Below the pieces are notes generated by a model that was not told the DNA's origin, made no database searches, and saw only the letters and a list, made by a program, of their open reading frames with translations. 64,000 bases of DNA from NCBI GenBank assembly GCA_910577945.1, contig CAJTNI010000008.1, forward strand, positions 1-64,000. The letters run 5' to 3'. A program made the position numbers and the translations under genes. This document shows positions 44,261 to 53,320 of the stretch, piece after piece; positions within the stretch are counted from its first letter, which is position 1; the number at the start of each line of letters is the position of its first letter. This DNA comes from an uncultured Christensenella sp. GTDB lineage: Bacteria > Bacillota > Clostridia > Christensenellales > Pumilibacteraceae.

Positions 44261-44989
44261 ATGAGCGAGATACGTAACAAATCGAAATTTTTGCGTCTGA
44301 TATTGGGCAATATAGTAATATGCGCGACGGTCGTCACGCTCGCTGTGTTCGCGTTCGCGAAACGGTCGTCGGACGCGGGCGCGCAGAGCGCCGAGCCTTA
44401 TTATTCGGGCAAGTCGAACACAAAGATATCTTTGATGGTAAACGTGTATTGGGGCACGGAATATATCGCGCCCATGCTCGACGTGCTCGCAAAGTATAAC
44501 GTAAAAACCACGTTCTTCGTAGGCGGGTCGTGGGCGGCGGGCAATGCCGAAACGCTCAAAGCTATTTACGGCGCGGGGCACGAAATCGGCAATCACGGGT
44601 ATTTCCATAAGGACCATTCCAAGCTGGACGACGCGTACAACCGCAAGGAGATAATATCGGCGCACGACGTGGTAAAGGACGTTTTGGGCGTGGACATGAC
44701 GTTGTTCGCGCCGCCGTCGGGCGCGTTCGGCAAGGGCACTCTCGCCGTGGCGGAGGAGCTCGGGTACAAGACTGTAATGTGGACGCGCGATACAATCGAT
44801 TGGCGCGACCATGACGCGGACGTTATATACAAGCGCGCCGTCAAGAACATAAAGGGCGGCGACCTCATACTTATGCACCCTACGGATTGTACGCTCAAAG
44901 CGCTCGAACGCATAATAATCGAGACGTTTTCCAACAACCTCGGAATTGCGCCCGTGAGCGAGGTTTTGAACGGCGATATACGTTCGTAA
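44261..44989 (+). CDS. Polysaccharide deacetylase-fold (NodB) protein lacking the catalytic Asp pair
   Basis: This is a 242-residue protein with an N-terminal transmembrane anchor (about 10-30) and an extracytoplasmic NodB-homology domain. In active carbohydrate esterase family 4 enzymes motif 1 is TFDDG; here the equivalent place reads MVNVYWG, so the catalytic and metal-binding Asp are absent. Motif 2 retains NHGYFHKDH (His-x3-His). Motif 3 appears as FAPPSGAF, motif 4 as DTIDW, and motif 5 as LILMHPT. It may use the remaining His residues differently or be a non-catalytic binder of cell wall glycans. It lies between pnp and an M16 peptidase gene, a neighbourhood common for sporulation or envelope deacetylase paralogs in Clostridia. 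Confidence 0.85.
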   Translation: MSEIRNKSKFLRLILGNIVICATVVTLAVFAFAKRSSDAGAQSAEPYYSGKSNTKISLMVNVYWGTEYIAPMLDVLAKYNVKTTFFVGGSWAAGNAETLKAIYGAGHEIGNHGYFHKDHSKLDDAYNRKEIISAHDVVKDVLGVDMTLFAPPSGAFGKGTLAVAEELGYKTVMWTRDTIDWRDHDADVIYKRAVKNIKGGDLILMHPTDCTLKALERIIIETFSNNLGIAPVSEVLNGDIRS

Positions 44990-45029
44990 ACGCCGTCTTG
45001 CGCGGGACGCGACGATAATCGGAGAAATA

Positions 45030-46292
45030 ATGAAAGTCAAAAAATACAAAAGCGGTCTGACGGTAATCGTCGCCGAGAACAAGTCGCTGCGGTCGGTAAC
45101 GGCGGGCGTTATGGTGGGCGCGGGCAGCGCGCACGAAACGCGCGACAACAACGGCATATCGCACTTTATCGAGCATATGCAGTTTAAGGGCACGGCGCGG
45201 CGCTCGGCGCAGGATATCGTGGACGAGTTCGACCGCGCGGGCGCTACGTTCAACGCCTTTACGGGCAAGGAATACACCTGCTACTATTTTAAATCAATCG
45301 ACGAGAACGTGGAGCGGTGCGTGGACGTACTGTCCGATTTATTTTTGCATTCGCAGTTCGAAAAGTCGGAGCTAGACCGCGAGCGCAAGGTCATACTCGA
45401 AGAAATCAACATGAGTCTCGACGAGCCCGACGGCGTGTGCTACGACGTGCTGTACAAAACGGCGTTCGGCGACGCGCCTATCGGCATGGAAATACTAGGC
45501 ACGCGCGAAAACGTGTCGAGGTTCGAGAAAGCCGATATTACGGAATACAAAAAAAGTCGCTATTTGCCGAGCAACACCGTTATCGCGTTTGCGGGCAATA
45601 TCACGGAAAGTGCTGCGCTCGGGCTTGTCGAAAAGTTTTTCGGCGAGCTTACCGAGAGCGAATACGTCGCGCCGCCCGCGTCCGTCAAGGCGGAGTTCAG
45701 GAGCGGTTACGGCGAATTTATACGCGATTACGAGCAGTCGGAGATTTCCGTGGCGTTCCCGTCACCGTGTACGGTGGGCAGCGCGCGCTCGCCGATTGCG
45801 TCCGCGCTCGACCAAATACTCGGCAGCGGCATGGGCTCGCGGCTGTTTAGGCGGCTGCGCGAGCAAATGGGCTTGGTGTACAGCGTGTATTCGACGCCGT
45901 GGATGGGCAAGAACAACGGGCTGTTCACCGTGTGCGCCAACGTAAATTCGGTAAACGTGCGCAAGAGCCTGCTTGCGATACGCGAGGAGATAGACAAGGT
46001 CGTGCGCGACGGCGTAACGCCCGAGGAAGTGGAAAAGGCGAAAACGCAGTTGAAGGTGAGCGCGGTGTTCGGCACGGAAACGCCGATGAACTATATGCTG
46101 TCGCTCATGCGCTGGCGCGTGCTGTTGGACAGAGAGTACGACGTGGACGAGATAATTCGAAACGTGGAAAAAATAACCAAGCCCGACGTGGACGCGCTCG
46201 CCCGAGAAATCTTTGCCGCGTCGCCCGCGCTGGCGTATGCGGGCAAGGGTGCGGAAGAAAAGCTCGATAAAATTTGGAACGACAAACAATAA
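45030..46292 (+). CDS. M16 family zinc peptidase
   Basis: This is a processing-peptidase-type zinc metalloprotease of 420 residues, the usual size of the short bacterial M16B group. The inverted zinc motif HFIEH has His45, Glu48 and His49. The downstream Glu ligand is in the ERKVILEEINMSLDEPD segment (about 117-130). The C-terminal domain carries the R/Y pair region (GSGMGSRLFRRLREQMGLVYSVYS). Intracellular substrates of such bacterial enzymes are mostly unknown. CGGAG precedes the ATG. Its position after pnp and a deacetylase-like gene matches the ymxG-type neighbourhood of Bacillus and Clostridia. Confidence 0.95.
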   Translation: MKVKKYKSGLTVIVAENKSLRSVTAGVMVGAGSAHETRDNNGISHFIEHMQFKGTARRSAQDIVDEFDRAGATFNAFTGKEYTCYYFKSIDENVERCVDVLSDLFLHSQFEKSELDRERKVILEEINMSLDEPDGVCYDVLYKTAFGDAPIGMEILGTRENVSRFEKADITEYKKSRYLPSNTVIAFAGNITESAALGLVEKFFGELTESEYVAPPASVKAEFRSGYGEFIRDYEQSEISVAFPSPCTVGSARSPIASALDQILGSGMGSRLFRRLREQMGLVYSVYSTPWMGKNNGLFTVCANVNSVNVRKSLLAIREEIDKVVRDGVTPEEVEKAKTQLKVSAVFGTETPMNYMLSLMRWRVLLDREYDVDEIIRNVEKITKPDVDALAREIFAASPALAYAGKGAEEKLDKIWNDKQ

Positions 46293-46400
46293 TGCGCAGT
46301 GCGTAATCGTTTCGGCGGCGCGTACGCGGTTTAAAAGGCGCGGGCGGCAATCGCTCGGTTGCGCATATAATTTAAAATTACGCATTGTAAAGGAGTTATC

Positions 46401-46796
46401 GTGAAAAACGGAAATACCGAAAAAAAAGAGGACAAGCTCGACGTGCTGTTCCGCATGCAAGCGGGATTGGACGGGTACATACGCGAAAAGCGCGGGCTCG
46501 ATTTTACGAAAGGCGAATGGGTGTGCAAAAAGGCGCAGGCGCTTATGGTCGAGCTTGCGGAGGTGGTCGAAGAGGCGCATTACAAATGGTGGAAGAATGC
46601 GACTGAAATAAACGACGCTGCGCTCAAAGAGGAAATCGTAGACGTATTGCATTTCTTTTTGGGATTGTGCATTGACAGCGGCATGACCGCCGACGAGCTT
46701 TTCGATATTTACCTCAAAAAGAACAAGGAAAATTACGACCGTCAAAACGGTCTTTCGGCTAAGAGCGGGTACGAATTGCCCGATACTCGGTCGTAG
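46401..46796 (+). CDS. MazG-like/dimeric dUTPase-type pyrophosphohydrolase
   Basis: This is a 131-residue all-alpha NTP pyrophosphatase-type protein. The helix pair carrying the metal ligands is visible: KAQALMVELAEVVEEAHYKW gives the E-x-x-E set, and EEIVDVLHFFLGLCIDSG gives the E-x-x-D set. The ending (YLKKNKENYDRQ) is typical of dimeric dUTPase-like and MazG-like enzymes that hydrolyse nucleoside triphosphates to monophosphates. The substrate cannot be fixed from sequence; dUTP is a reasonable first guess. The start codon is GTG with AAGGAG five bases upstream. The preceding 108 bases hold AT-rich matter with a GCGTAAT/ATTACGC inverted pair. Confidence 0.85.
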   Translation: MKNGNTEKKEDKLDVLFRMQAGLDGYIREKRGLDFTKGEWVCKKAQALMVELAEVVEEAHYKWWKNATEINDAALKEEIVDVLHFFLGLCIDSGMTADELFDIYLKKNKENYDRQNGLSAKSGYELPDTRS

Positions 46797-46899
46797 AGCG
46801 ACTCGGAATGCAAGTCGCGCCGCGTTTGGTCGCGTTCGCGTAATTCGGCGGCATTTATTACAAAGCTTTTTAAATCAACAAAATATTTGCGTCAAAGAC

Positions 46900-46928
46900 T
46901 TGAAAAAAGAATGCGTCTATGGTATAAT
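46900..46928 (+). promoter_or_regulatory. Promoter of the ftsK operon
   Basis: TTGAAA at 46900-46905, spacer of 17, TATAAT at 46923-46928. It drives ftsK (TTG start 46985) and probably the downstream genes through pgsA or beyond. Confidence 0.85.
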
Positions 46929-46984
46929 GGTAGAACGTAGAAATTTGTGTTGTTTCTATGAGTAACGTATTTTAGAGGCGCAAG

Positions 46985-49900
46985 TTGGCTAAGCAAAGAC
47001 AACGACAGAATAAAAACGGCAGAGTAGGCGGAAATCACGACGTTCTCGGTATTATACTAATCGTAATATCGCTGTTTTTATTTATATGTATAGCTATCCC
47101 GCCCATTTTGAGCGTGGTCAGCCGCGCGATATTCAATATTATGCTCGGCGTTTTCGGCTTTGCCGCATACCCGAGTCTTGTCGCGCTGTTTATGCTCGGC
47201 GTGTTCATTTTGCGGCGCAAGACCGTCGCTTTGTCGGTGAAGGCGGTAGTTTGCACCGCATTGCTTGCGTTCTTCGGGCTTATGATTTTGCAGCTCGCCA
47301 CGACGCACGCGTTTTTGAAGCAAAGCTACGTCGATTATATCGCAAGCGTGTACTCGGCTAAATACTCGGCGGGCGGCGTGATTATGGGCACGCTCGCGTA
47401 CGGCTTGCAATCGGTTATCACCGAGGTAGCGTGCTACATTGTGTTTTCGCTCGCCGTGCTCACGGTGCTTGCGGTCATGTTCGACGTCGTGGGGCGCATT
47501 CGCGCGCGGCGCGGCGCGGTCAAGCCCAAAAAGCAGACGGAAAAACCGCCCGAGCGTCCCGACTTTGCCGCGCCCGCAGAGCCGCAGCGCGTGACGCCGT
47601 TGGAGACTAAAAAAGAACTGTTTATATACGAAATCAAGCCTAACGCAGCAAAGATACAAACGGAGACGGGCAGGGCGTCCGAGCTTACGACGCGCGAAAA
47701 GCGCAGGGTGAGCGATTATTCGCACGAGCCGCTCATGGAGACCGACGACTACGACTACGACCGCGATGAGCAGTCGGATAGTCGGCGGCAATCGGCGGCG
47801 CACGCCGCGCTGTACGGCGACAAAAACGAGATTTACAAAAAGACGACGGAGGAGTTCATAAGACAAGTGGACGACCATCCGCCGCATTACGACGAGCATA
47901 TCGAGTTTAAGCCCAACGGCGGCGTGGTTGAGCCGTACGAGCGCGTCAACGCCGACGCGCGCAACGCCAACACGCCAAAGCGCGTCGATTACGACGGCAT
48001 GAGCGACGATTTTTCGTTGCTCGCTTTTCCCGTGGAAAAGAATCCCGTTTTCAACGACGAGGGTATTGAGAACGTGGACGAGATAACAGCGCGGCTCAAA
48101 GCGCAAAACGAAGCGCGAGTGCTGAGCGATTTGACCGACGCGCGTCAATTCGAGCGCGCGCCGCAGCACCCCAATCCGACGTTTGCGTTCGGCGCGCCTA
48201 CTGCCGCGCCCGAGCCCGTCGAGCAGATTATAGACGGGTCGAAACGGCAGACGCCTATTATCGAAACGCCCGTCGCTCCGCCCGCGCCCGAGCCAGTGCA
48301 ACAGGCGTTCGACGCGCCCGAGTTCGACGCGCGCACTCCGGAGGAGGAGTTCGCGGAGGCAGTCTCCGATACGCTCGACTTGCCGCCGCAGGAGGATATA
48401 ATCGACGCGTTCGAGCAGCGCGACAGGTTTGCGCAGAGCGACGCCGTCGAAGCGCAGGCGGACGACGATATTATCACGGGCTTGGAGGATGCGCCGAGCA
48501 TTGCCGCCGCGCCCGTAAGCTCGATAACCGTGCCCGTCGGCGACGACGGAATAATGGACGGGCGGTCGTCGCTCGTGATATCGGACGAGCCCGTGCGCGA
48601 TTTGTCGGAGACTCACGACGTCACCTCGGATATAATCGACGGCGGCGATTCGTCGGGCATGTACGTGTCGGCGGACGAACAGCCCGCCGAGCCTGCGGCA
48701 AAGCCCAAGCGCGCGGCAAAGGGCAACGCGCCGTTGGAAAATCAAATCACGATTGCAAACGTGTTGCAGGCGAACGCCGATTCGGTGGTGCTCAACGAGC
48801 GCAAGCGGCATAAGAAATATCGCTATACGCCGCCGCCGATTGACCTTTTGCGCATTTACGAAAAGAACGAGCTGTCGCAGGACGAGCTCAGCAAAAACGC
48901 GCAGCGGCTGGAAGTCGTGGTGGGCGGCATCGTCAAAGCGGAGGTCAAGGTAATAGGCATCGTCGTAGGTCCTACCGTTACGCGGTATGAGCTGGACGTG
49001 CCCATGGGCGTGGACATTCGCGCGATAGAGGCGCGGCGCGCCAATATCGAGTACGAGCTTGCGGCGAGCAGCGCCATTCGTATAGAAGCGCCTATCCCCG
49101 GCAAGCGCGCCGTCGGTATAGAGGTGCCAAACCCCGAGCAAGGCACGGTCGGCTTGCGCGAGATTGTGGACTCCAAGGAGTTCGCCAAAGCCAAGTCTCC
49201 GCTCACGGTGGCGATAGGCAAGGGCATAAGCGGCGACCTGGTAATGTGCAACCTCGAAAAAGTTCCGCATCTTCTTATCGCGGGACAAACGGGCAGCGGC
49301 AAGAGCGCATGCTTAAACGGCTTGCTCGTCAGCTTGCTGTACAAGTCCAGCCCCGAGGATTTGCGGTTTATTCTAATCGACCCCAAGCGCGTCGAGTTCA
49401 GCAAGTACAACAGCATGCCGCACCTGCTTTTCGACAGAATAGTGCTCGAACCGAGCGAGGCGCTCAACGCGCTCAAATGGGCTGCCAACGAAATGGAACG
49501 CCGCTACACCGTTTTGCAAAAGTACGCGTGCAGTCAGTTGTCCGAGTTCAACAAGCTGCCCGACGTGCAAAACGGCAATATCGACAAGCTCCCGCACATA
49601 ATAGTAGTTGTGGACGAGCTTGCCGACCTGATGCAATCGCAGTTCAAGAACGATATAGAAAGCCGCATTATGGTAATAGCGGCAAAAGCGCGCGCGGCGG
49701 GTATTCACCTTATCGTCGCCACGCAGCGCCCGTCGGCGGACGTTATCACGGGCACAATCAAAACCAACCTCACGAGCCGCATAGCGTTCAAGGTCATGAG
49801 TCTTATCGACTCGCGCATCATACTCGACCAATCGGGCGCGGAGGCGCTCGTCGGCAAGGGCGACATGCTGTTTTCGCCCGTCGATTTTTCGTCGCCCGCG

Positions 49901-50296
49901 CGCGTGCAGGGCTCGTTTATCGACGGCGACGAGGTGGCTGCGGTCGTCAATTACGTAAAGGATAATTACGAAACGGATTTCGACGAATCGGCGGCTAAGT
50001 TCGTGTTCGGCGGTTCGGGCGGCAAGGGCGGAGATATCGGCGGCGGCGACGGCAACGGCAATATGGACCCGCTCATTCCTCGCGCGCTCTCGCTCGCGAT
50101 TTCCACCAAGCAAGCGTCCATATCGGTAGTGCAGCGTCGGTTCAGCATAGGTTATGCCCGTGCGGCGCGCATAATCGATTACATGGAGGAAAAGGGATAT
50201 ATCGGTCCGTCTACGGGCAACAGCAAGCCCCGCGAGGTGTTAATCACGCAGGAGCAATACAGCGAGCTTTTCGGCGACGAGGGCGACGAGGGTTAA
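46985..50296 (+). CDS. ftsK: DNA translocase FtsK/SpoIIIE
   Basis: This is a septal DNA pump that clears chromosome arms at division or sporulation. It has 1103 residues. The N-terminus has four transmembrane helices (about 20-170). A long acidic, Pro/Ala/Asp-rich linker (about 175-560) is followed by the alpha domain and RecA-like motor. Walker A is GQTGSGKS with Lys773; Walker B is VVVDELADL with Asp877-Glu878. ATQRPSADVITGTIK and the arginine-bearing region follow. The C-terminal winged-helix gamma domain (SVVQRRFSIGYARAARIIDY ... GNSKPREVLI) reads KOPS/SRS-type polar sequences in relatives. The TTG start has AGAGG six bases upstream. The linker is longer than in B. subtilis SpoIIIE. Confidence 0.97.
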   Translation: MAKQRQRQNKNGRVGGNHDVLGIILIVISLFLFICIAIPPILSVVSRAIFNIMLGVFGFAAYPSLVALFMLGVFILRRKTVALSVKAVVCTALLAFFGLMILQLATTHAFLKQSYVDYIASVYSAKYSAGGVIMGTLAYGLQSVITEVACYIVFSLAVLTVLAVMFDVVGRIRARRGAVKPKKQTEKPPERPDFAAPAEPQRVTPLETKKELFIYEIKPNAAKIQTETGRASELTTREKRRVSDYSHEPLMETDDYDYDRDEQSDSRRQSAAHAALYGDKNEIYKKTTEEFIRQVDDHPPHYDEHIEFKPNGGVVEPYERVNADARNANTPKRVDYDGMSDDFSLLAFPVEKNPVFNDEGIENVDEITARLKAQNEARVLSDLTDARQFERAPQHPNPTFAFGAPTAAPEPVEQIIDGSKRQTPIIETPVAPPAPEPVQQAFDAPEFDARTPEEEFAEAVSDTLDLPPQEDIIDAFEQRDRFAQSDAVEAQADDDIITGLEDAPSIAAAPVSSITVPVGDDGIMDGRSSLVISDEPVRDLSETHDVTSDIIDGGDSSGMYVSADEQPAEPAAKPKRAAKGNAPLENQITIANVLQANADSVVLNERKRHKKYRYTPPPIDLLRIYEKNELSQDELSKNAQRLEVVVGGIVKAEVKVIGIVVGPTVTRYELDVPMGVDIRAIEARRANIEYELAASSAIRIEAPIPGKRAVGIEVPNPEQGTVGLREIVDSKEFAKAKSPLTVAIGKGISGDLVMCNLEKVPHLLIAGQTGSGKSACLNGLLVSLLYKSSPEDLRFILIDPKRVEFSKYNSMPHLLFDRIVLEPSEALNALKWAANEMERRYTVLQKYACSQLSEFNKLPDVQNGNIDKLPHIIVVVDELADLMQSQFKNDIESRIMVIAAKARAAGIHLIVATQRPSADVITGTIKTNLTSRIAFKVMSLIDSRIILDQSGAEALVGKGDMLFSPVDFSSPARVQGSFIDGDEVAAVVNYVKDNYETDFDESAAKFVFGGSGGKGGDIGGGDGNGNMDPLIPRALSLAISTKQASISVVQRRFSIGYARAARIIDYMEEKGYIGPSTGNSKPREVLITQEQYSELFGDEGDEG

Positions 50297-50306
50297 CGGA
50301 GTTAAA

Positions 50307-51986
50307 GTGATAGCCAGAAGGACAAATGAAAACGATTACGTCGTGCCGCCCATAGCGTTGTTGGACGATTATGAGGAAGCCGCCGCCGATATAAGAGCCG
50401 CGTCGCTCAAAAGGCTTATCGAGTCGGAGGAATTCCAAGCCGCGCCCAAGCTCACCGCCGTAGTCGGCTGTGACGCGGACGGCGCGCCGCAGCTTGTAAA
50501 CTTACATAAGCACACGCATTTCATAATAGGCGGTCAGACGGGCACGGGCAAGACTACGCTTCTGCATTCTATTATTTTGAGCTTGGCGTATAAGTGCGGA
50601 CCGAACGACGTTCGGTTCGTATTTGCCGACCCGAAAATGATGGATTTCAGGGTGTATAAGAATTTGCCGCACCGCCTTACCGACGAATCGGTAATCCGCC
50701 CCGAAAGTGCGAGCATTGCTTTCGGCTGGGCGTGCGAGCAAATGGAAAAGCGTTACGAATTGTTGATGTCGTGCGGCAGCGCCAATATCGACGATTACAA
50801 CGCGCGCACCGAGGTCGTTTCGGGCTTGGAAAAAAAGCTGCCGCACATAGTGATTATCGTTGACGAGTTTGCCGATTACGCGGTATCGTCTGAGCGCGAG
50901 CTTATAGAAAACCGCGTCGTTATATTGGCGGCAAAAGCGCGCGCGGCGGGCATTCATTTAATATTGGCTACGCAGCGTCCGTCGTCCGACGTTCTCAAAG
51001 GCTCAATCAAGTGCAACGTCGCCGAAAGAATAGCGTTTAAAACTCCGACGGTATATGAGTCGCGTTTAATTCTCGAATTTACGGGGGCGGAAAAGCTTTC
51101 GTACAAGGGCGACGCGCTGTACTCGAATTACGATATTATCAATCCCGTCAGGCTCAAAAGCGCATTCGTCGGTATCGACGAGGTAAAGCGCGTTGTGGAG
51201 TTTTTGAGCGTGCATAACCGCGCCGATTGCGACGCCGCGCTCGACAATGCGTTGCGAAGCAATGCCGATTGCAAATATACCGACGACGTAGACGACCCGT
51301 CGCGCTGCGACCCGCTGTTTGTGTCCTTGCTCAAATTCTTCGTTGACGGAGGAACGGTGAACCTTTCCGCGGCGCAGCGCAAGTTCTCTATCGGTTATGC
51401 GCGCGTCGCGCGTATACTCGACGTAATGGAGCAATGCGGGTTTATATCGTCGGCTGCGGGAAACGGCAAGCCGCGCGAGGTGTTGATTAGCCGCGCCGAG
51501 TTCGAGGAGCGGTTTTTGCGCAACTCCGAATGTACTGTCGACGAGGTAATAGATTTCGATTCGAACGACGATTACGACGAAACCGACGATATAGACGATA
51601 TAGACGATGCGGACTATGTGGACGATTATTTCGATAAATTCGTATTCGCGTTGGACGACGACGATATAATCGACGAAACGGACAAAATCGACGGCGCTTT
51701 GAGGGCTTTGCCCAACGCCGAAAACGACGAAGCGCGTATCGGCGTGCCCGAGTTCGCCGACGACGAAAGCCGCAAGCTGTTTGTCGCCGTATTGAAATAC
51801 GTTGCGGAAAAGGGCGTTGCCTCGACTGCCGACGTTCAATATAAATTCGGCTTGCCTTACGTGCGCACAATGCGTATTTTCGAGTTTATGGTCAAGTACG
51901 GGTACATAGGAAAACGCGAGGGGAACAGCTTTTCGCATTCCGTAAACGTGACCGTCGCACAAGTAAAAGAGCTGTTCGGCGAGTAG
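50307..51986 (+). CDS. Second, soluble FtsK-like translocase with two winged-helix domains
   Basis: This is a 559-residue paralog of the preceding protein. It has no transmembrane segment and almost no alpha domain. About 45 residues lead directly into the motor core: Walker A GQTGTGKT (Lys82), Walker B IIVDEFADY (Asp186-Glu187), and ATQRPSSDVLKGSIK. A first gamma-type winged helix spans about 335-405 (AAQRKFSIGYARVARILDVM ... GKPREVLIS). A strongly acidic linker (Asp-rich, about 405-465) follows, then a second winged-helix-like domain at about 485-555 (VQYKFGLPYVRTMRIFEFM). The GTG start has GGAG six bases before it and follows ftsK by ten bases. It may cooperate with or regulate FtsK, or move DNA in another context. 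Confidence 0.88.
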   Translation: MIARRTNENDYVVPPIALLDDYEEAAADIRAASLKRLIESEEFQAAPKLTAVVGCDADGAPQLVNLHKHTHFIIGGQTGTGKTTLLHSIILSLAYKCGPNDVRFVFADPKMMDFRVYKNLPHRLTDESVIRPESASIAFGWACEQMEKRYELLMSCGSANIDDYNARTEVVSGLEKKLPHIVIIVDEFADYAVSSERELIENRVVILAAKARAAGIHLILATQRPSSDVLKGSIKCNVAERIAFKTPTVYESRLILEFTGAEKLSYKGDALYSNYDIINPVRLKSAFVGIDEVKRVVEFLSVHNRADCDAALDNALRSNADCKYTDDVDDPSRCDPLFVSLLKFFVDGGTVNLSAAQRKFSIGYARVARILDVMEQCGFISSAAGNGKPREVLISRAEFEERFLRNSECTVDEVIDFDSNDDYDETDDIDDIDDADYVDDYFDKFVFALDDDDIIDETDKIDGALRALPNAENDEARIGVPEFADDESRKLFVAVLKYVAEKGVASTADVQYKFGLPYVRTMRIFEFMVKYGYIGKREGNSFSHSVNVTVAQVKELFGE

Positions 51987-52006
51987 TCGAGACGAATTGG
52001 TAGTTT

Positions 52007-53320
52007 ATGAAAAACGTTGCCGTGATATCGCTTGGGTGCGATAAAAACAGAATAGACACCGAGCATATGCTGTATCGCATATCGCGCGGAGGATACGGAA
52101 TTGTCGATATAGCGGACGCGGACGTTATAATCGTCAATACCTGCGCGTTCATAGAGAGCGCAAGGCAGGAGAGCATAGATACGATTTTGCAGTGCGCCGA
52201 GCTCAAAAAGAGCGGCAGCTGTAAAAAGCTTATCGTCACGGGGTGCTTGCCGCAAAAGCACATGACGGAGCTTGTCGCCGCCTTGCCCGAGGCGGACGCG
52301 TTTTTGGGCGCGTTCGACTACGAGAAAATAATCGACGCGATTGAGCGCGGCGGCGTCGATGAAACGGCGGCAACGGCGTTCGATACCGAACGCGAGCGGT
52401 TTACCGCGGCGGAGAATGCGGGGCGGCTTCTCACTACGTACCCACACGTAGCGTATTTGAAAATCGCCGAGGGCTGCAACAACAAGTGCACGTTTTGCAC
52501 TATTCCGTCCATACGCGGCGCGTACCGTTCGCGACCTAAGGCGGATATAGTCGCCGAGGCGGCAAAGCTTGTCAACGACGGCGTCAAGGAGCTTATTTTG
52601 GTGGCGCAGGACGTTACGCGCTACGGCACGGATATAGGCGAAAGTCTGCTGTCGTTGCTCGACGCGCTCGAAGAACTCGACGGCGCGACGCTGCGGCTTT
52701 TGTATTGCTATCCCGAGCAGGTGACGGACGCGCTTATAGAAAAAATCGCGTCGTCGCCGAAAATCGCCAAGTATATAGATATTCCCGTACAGCATTATTC
52801 GGATAAGATTTTAAAGCTTATGAACAGGCGCGCGACGGGCGCGCAAATAGAAGCGCTCGTAAACAAGCTGCACGCGCGCGGCATAACGGTGCGCACTACG
52901 CTCATGGTCGGGTTTCCCGGCGAGACCGAAACGGAGTTCGGCGAGCTTTGCGAGTTTGTCAAGCGCGCCAAGCCCGAATATGCCGGCGTATTCGCGTATT
53001 CCAAGGAGGACGGCACGCCTGCGGCGCGATTGAGCGGGCAGGTAAAGACGGCGGACAAGCGCAAGCGCGTAAAAATCCTCGGCGGTATTTGCACGGCGGT
53101 CACGCGCGAGTTTAATCGCGGGCTTTGCGGTCAAACATTAAACGTGCTGTACGAGGACGTCGATTACGACAAAAACCTGTTTATGGGGCGCGCGCTGTTC
53201 CAAGCGCCCGACGTGGACGGCAGAGTGTATTTCAAGGCGGACGGAGTGGACGTCGGCAACGTGTATCGCGTATGCATAGACCGAAGCGACGATTACGACC
53301 TTTACGGAGAAGTTGAATGA
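52007..53320 (+). CDS. rimO: Ribosomal protein S12 methylthiotransferase RimO
   Basis: This is a radical SAM enzyme that adds a methylthio group to an Asp of ribosomal protein S12. It has 437 residues. An N-terminal MiaB-type domain carries one set of cluster Cys (NTCAFIESARQES; a GCLPQKH segment). The radical SAM core has CNNKCTFC with Cys157, Cys161 and Cys164, then the TRAM domain at the C-terminus (LYEDVDYDKNLFMGRALFQAPDVDG region). The RimO-type TIPSIRG motif favours RimO over MiaB. The start has only a weak ribosome site; it follows the FtsK-like gene by 20 bases, and its stop overlaps pgsA (ATGA). Confidence 0.97.
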   Translation: MKNVAVISLGCDKNRIDTEHMLYRISRGGYGIVDIADADVIIVNTCAFIESARQESIDTILQCAELKKSGSCKKLIVTGCLPQKHMTELVAALPEADAFLGAFDYEKIIDAIERGGVDETAATAFDTERERFTAAENAGRLLTTYPHVAYLKIAEGCNNKCTFCTIPSIRGAYRSRPKADIVAEAAKLVNDGVKELILVAQDVTRYGTDIGESLLSLLDALEELDGATLRLLYCYPEQVTDALIEKIASSPKIAKYIDIPVQHYSDKILKLMNRRATGAQIEALVNKLHARGITVRTTLMVGFPGETETEFGELCEFVKRAKPEYAGVFAYSKEDGTPAARLSGQVKTADKRKRVKILGGICTAVTREFNRGLCGQTLNVLYEDVDYDKNLFMGRALFQAPDVDGRVYFKADGVDVGNVYRVCIDRSDDYDLYGEVE

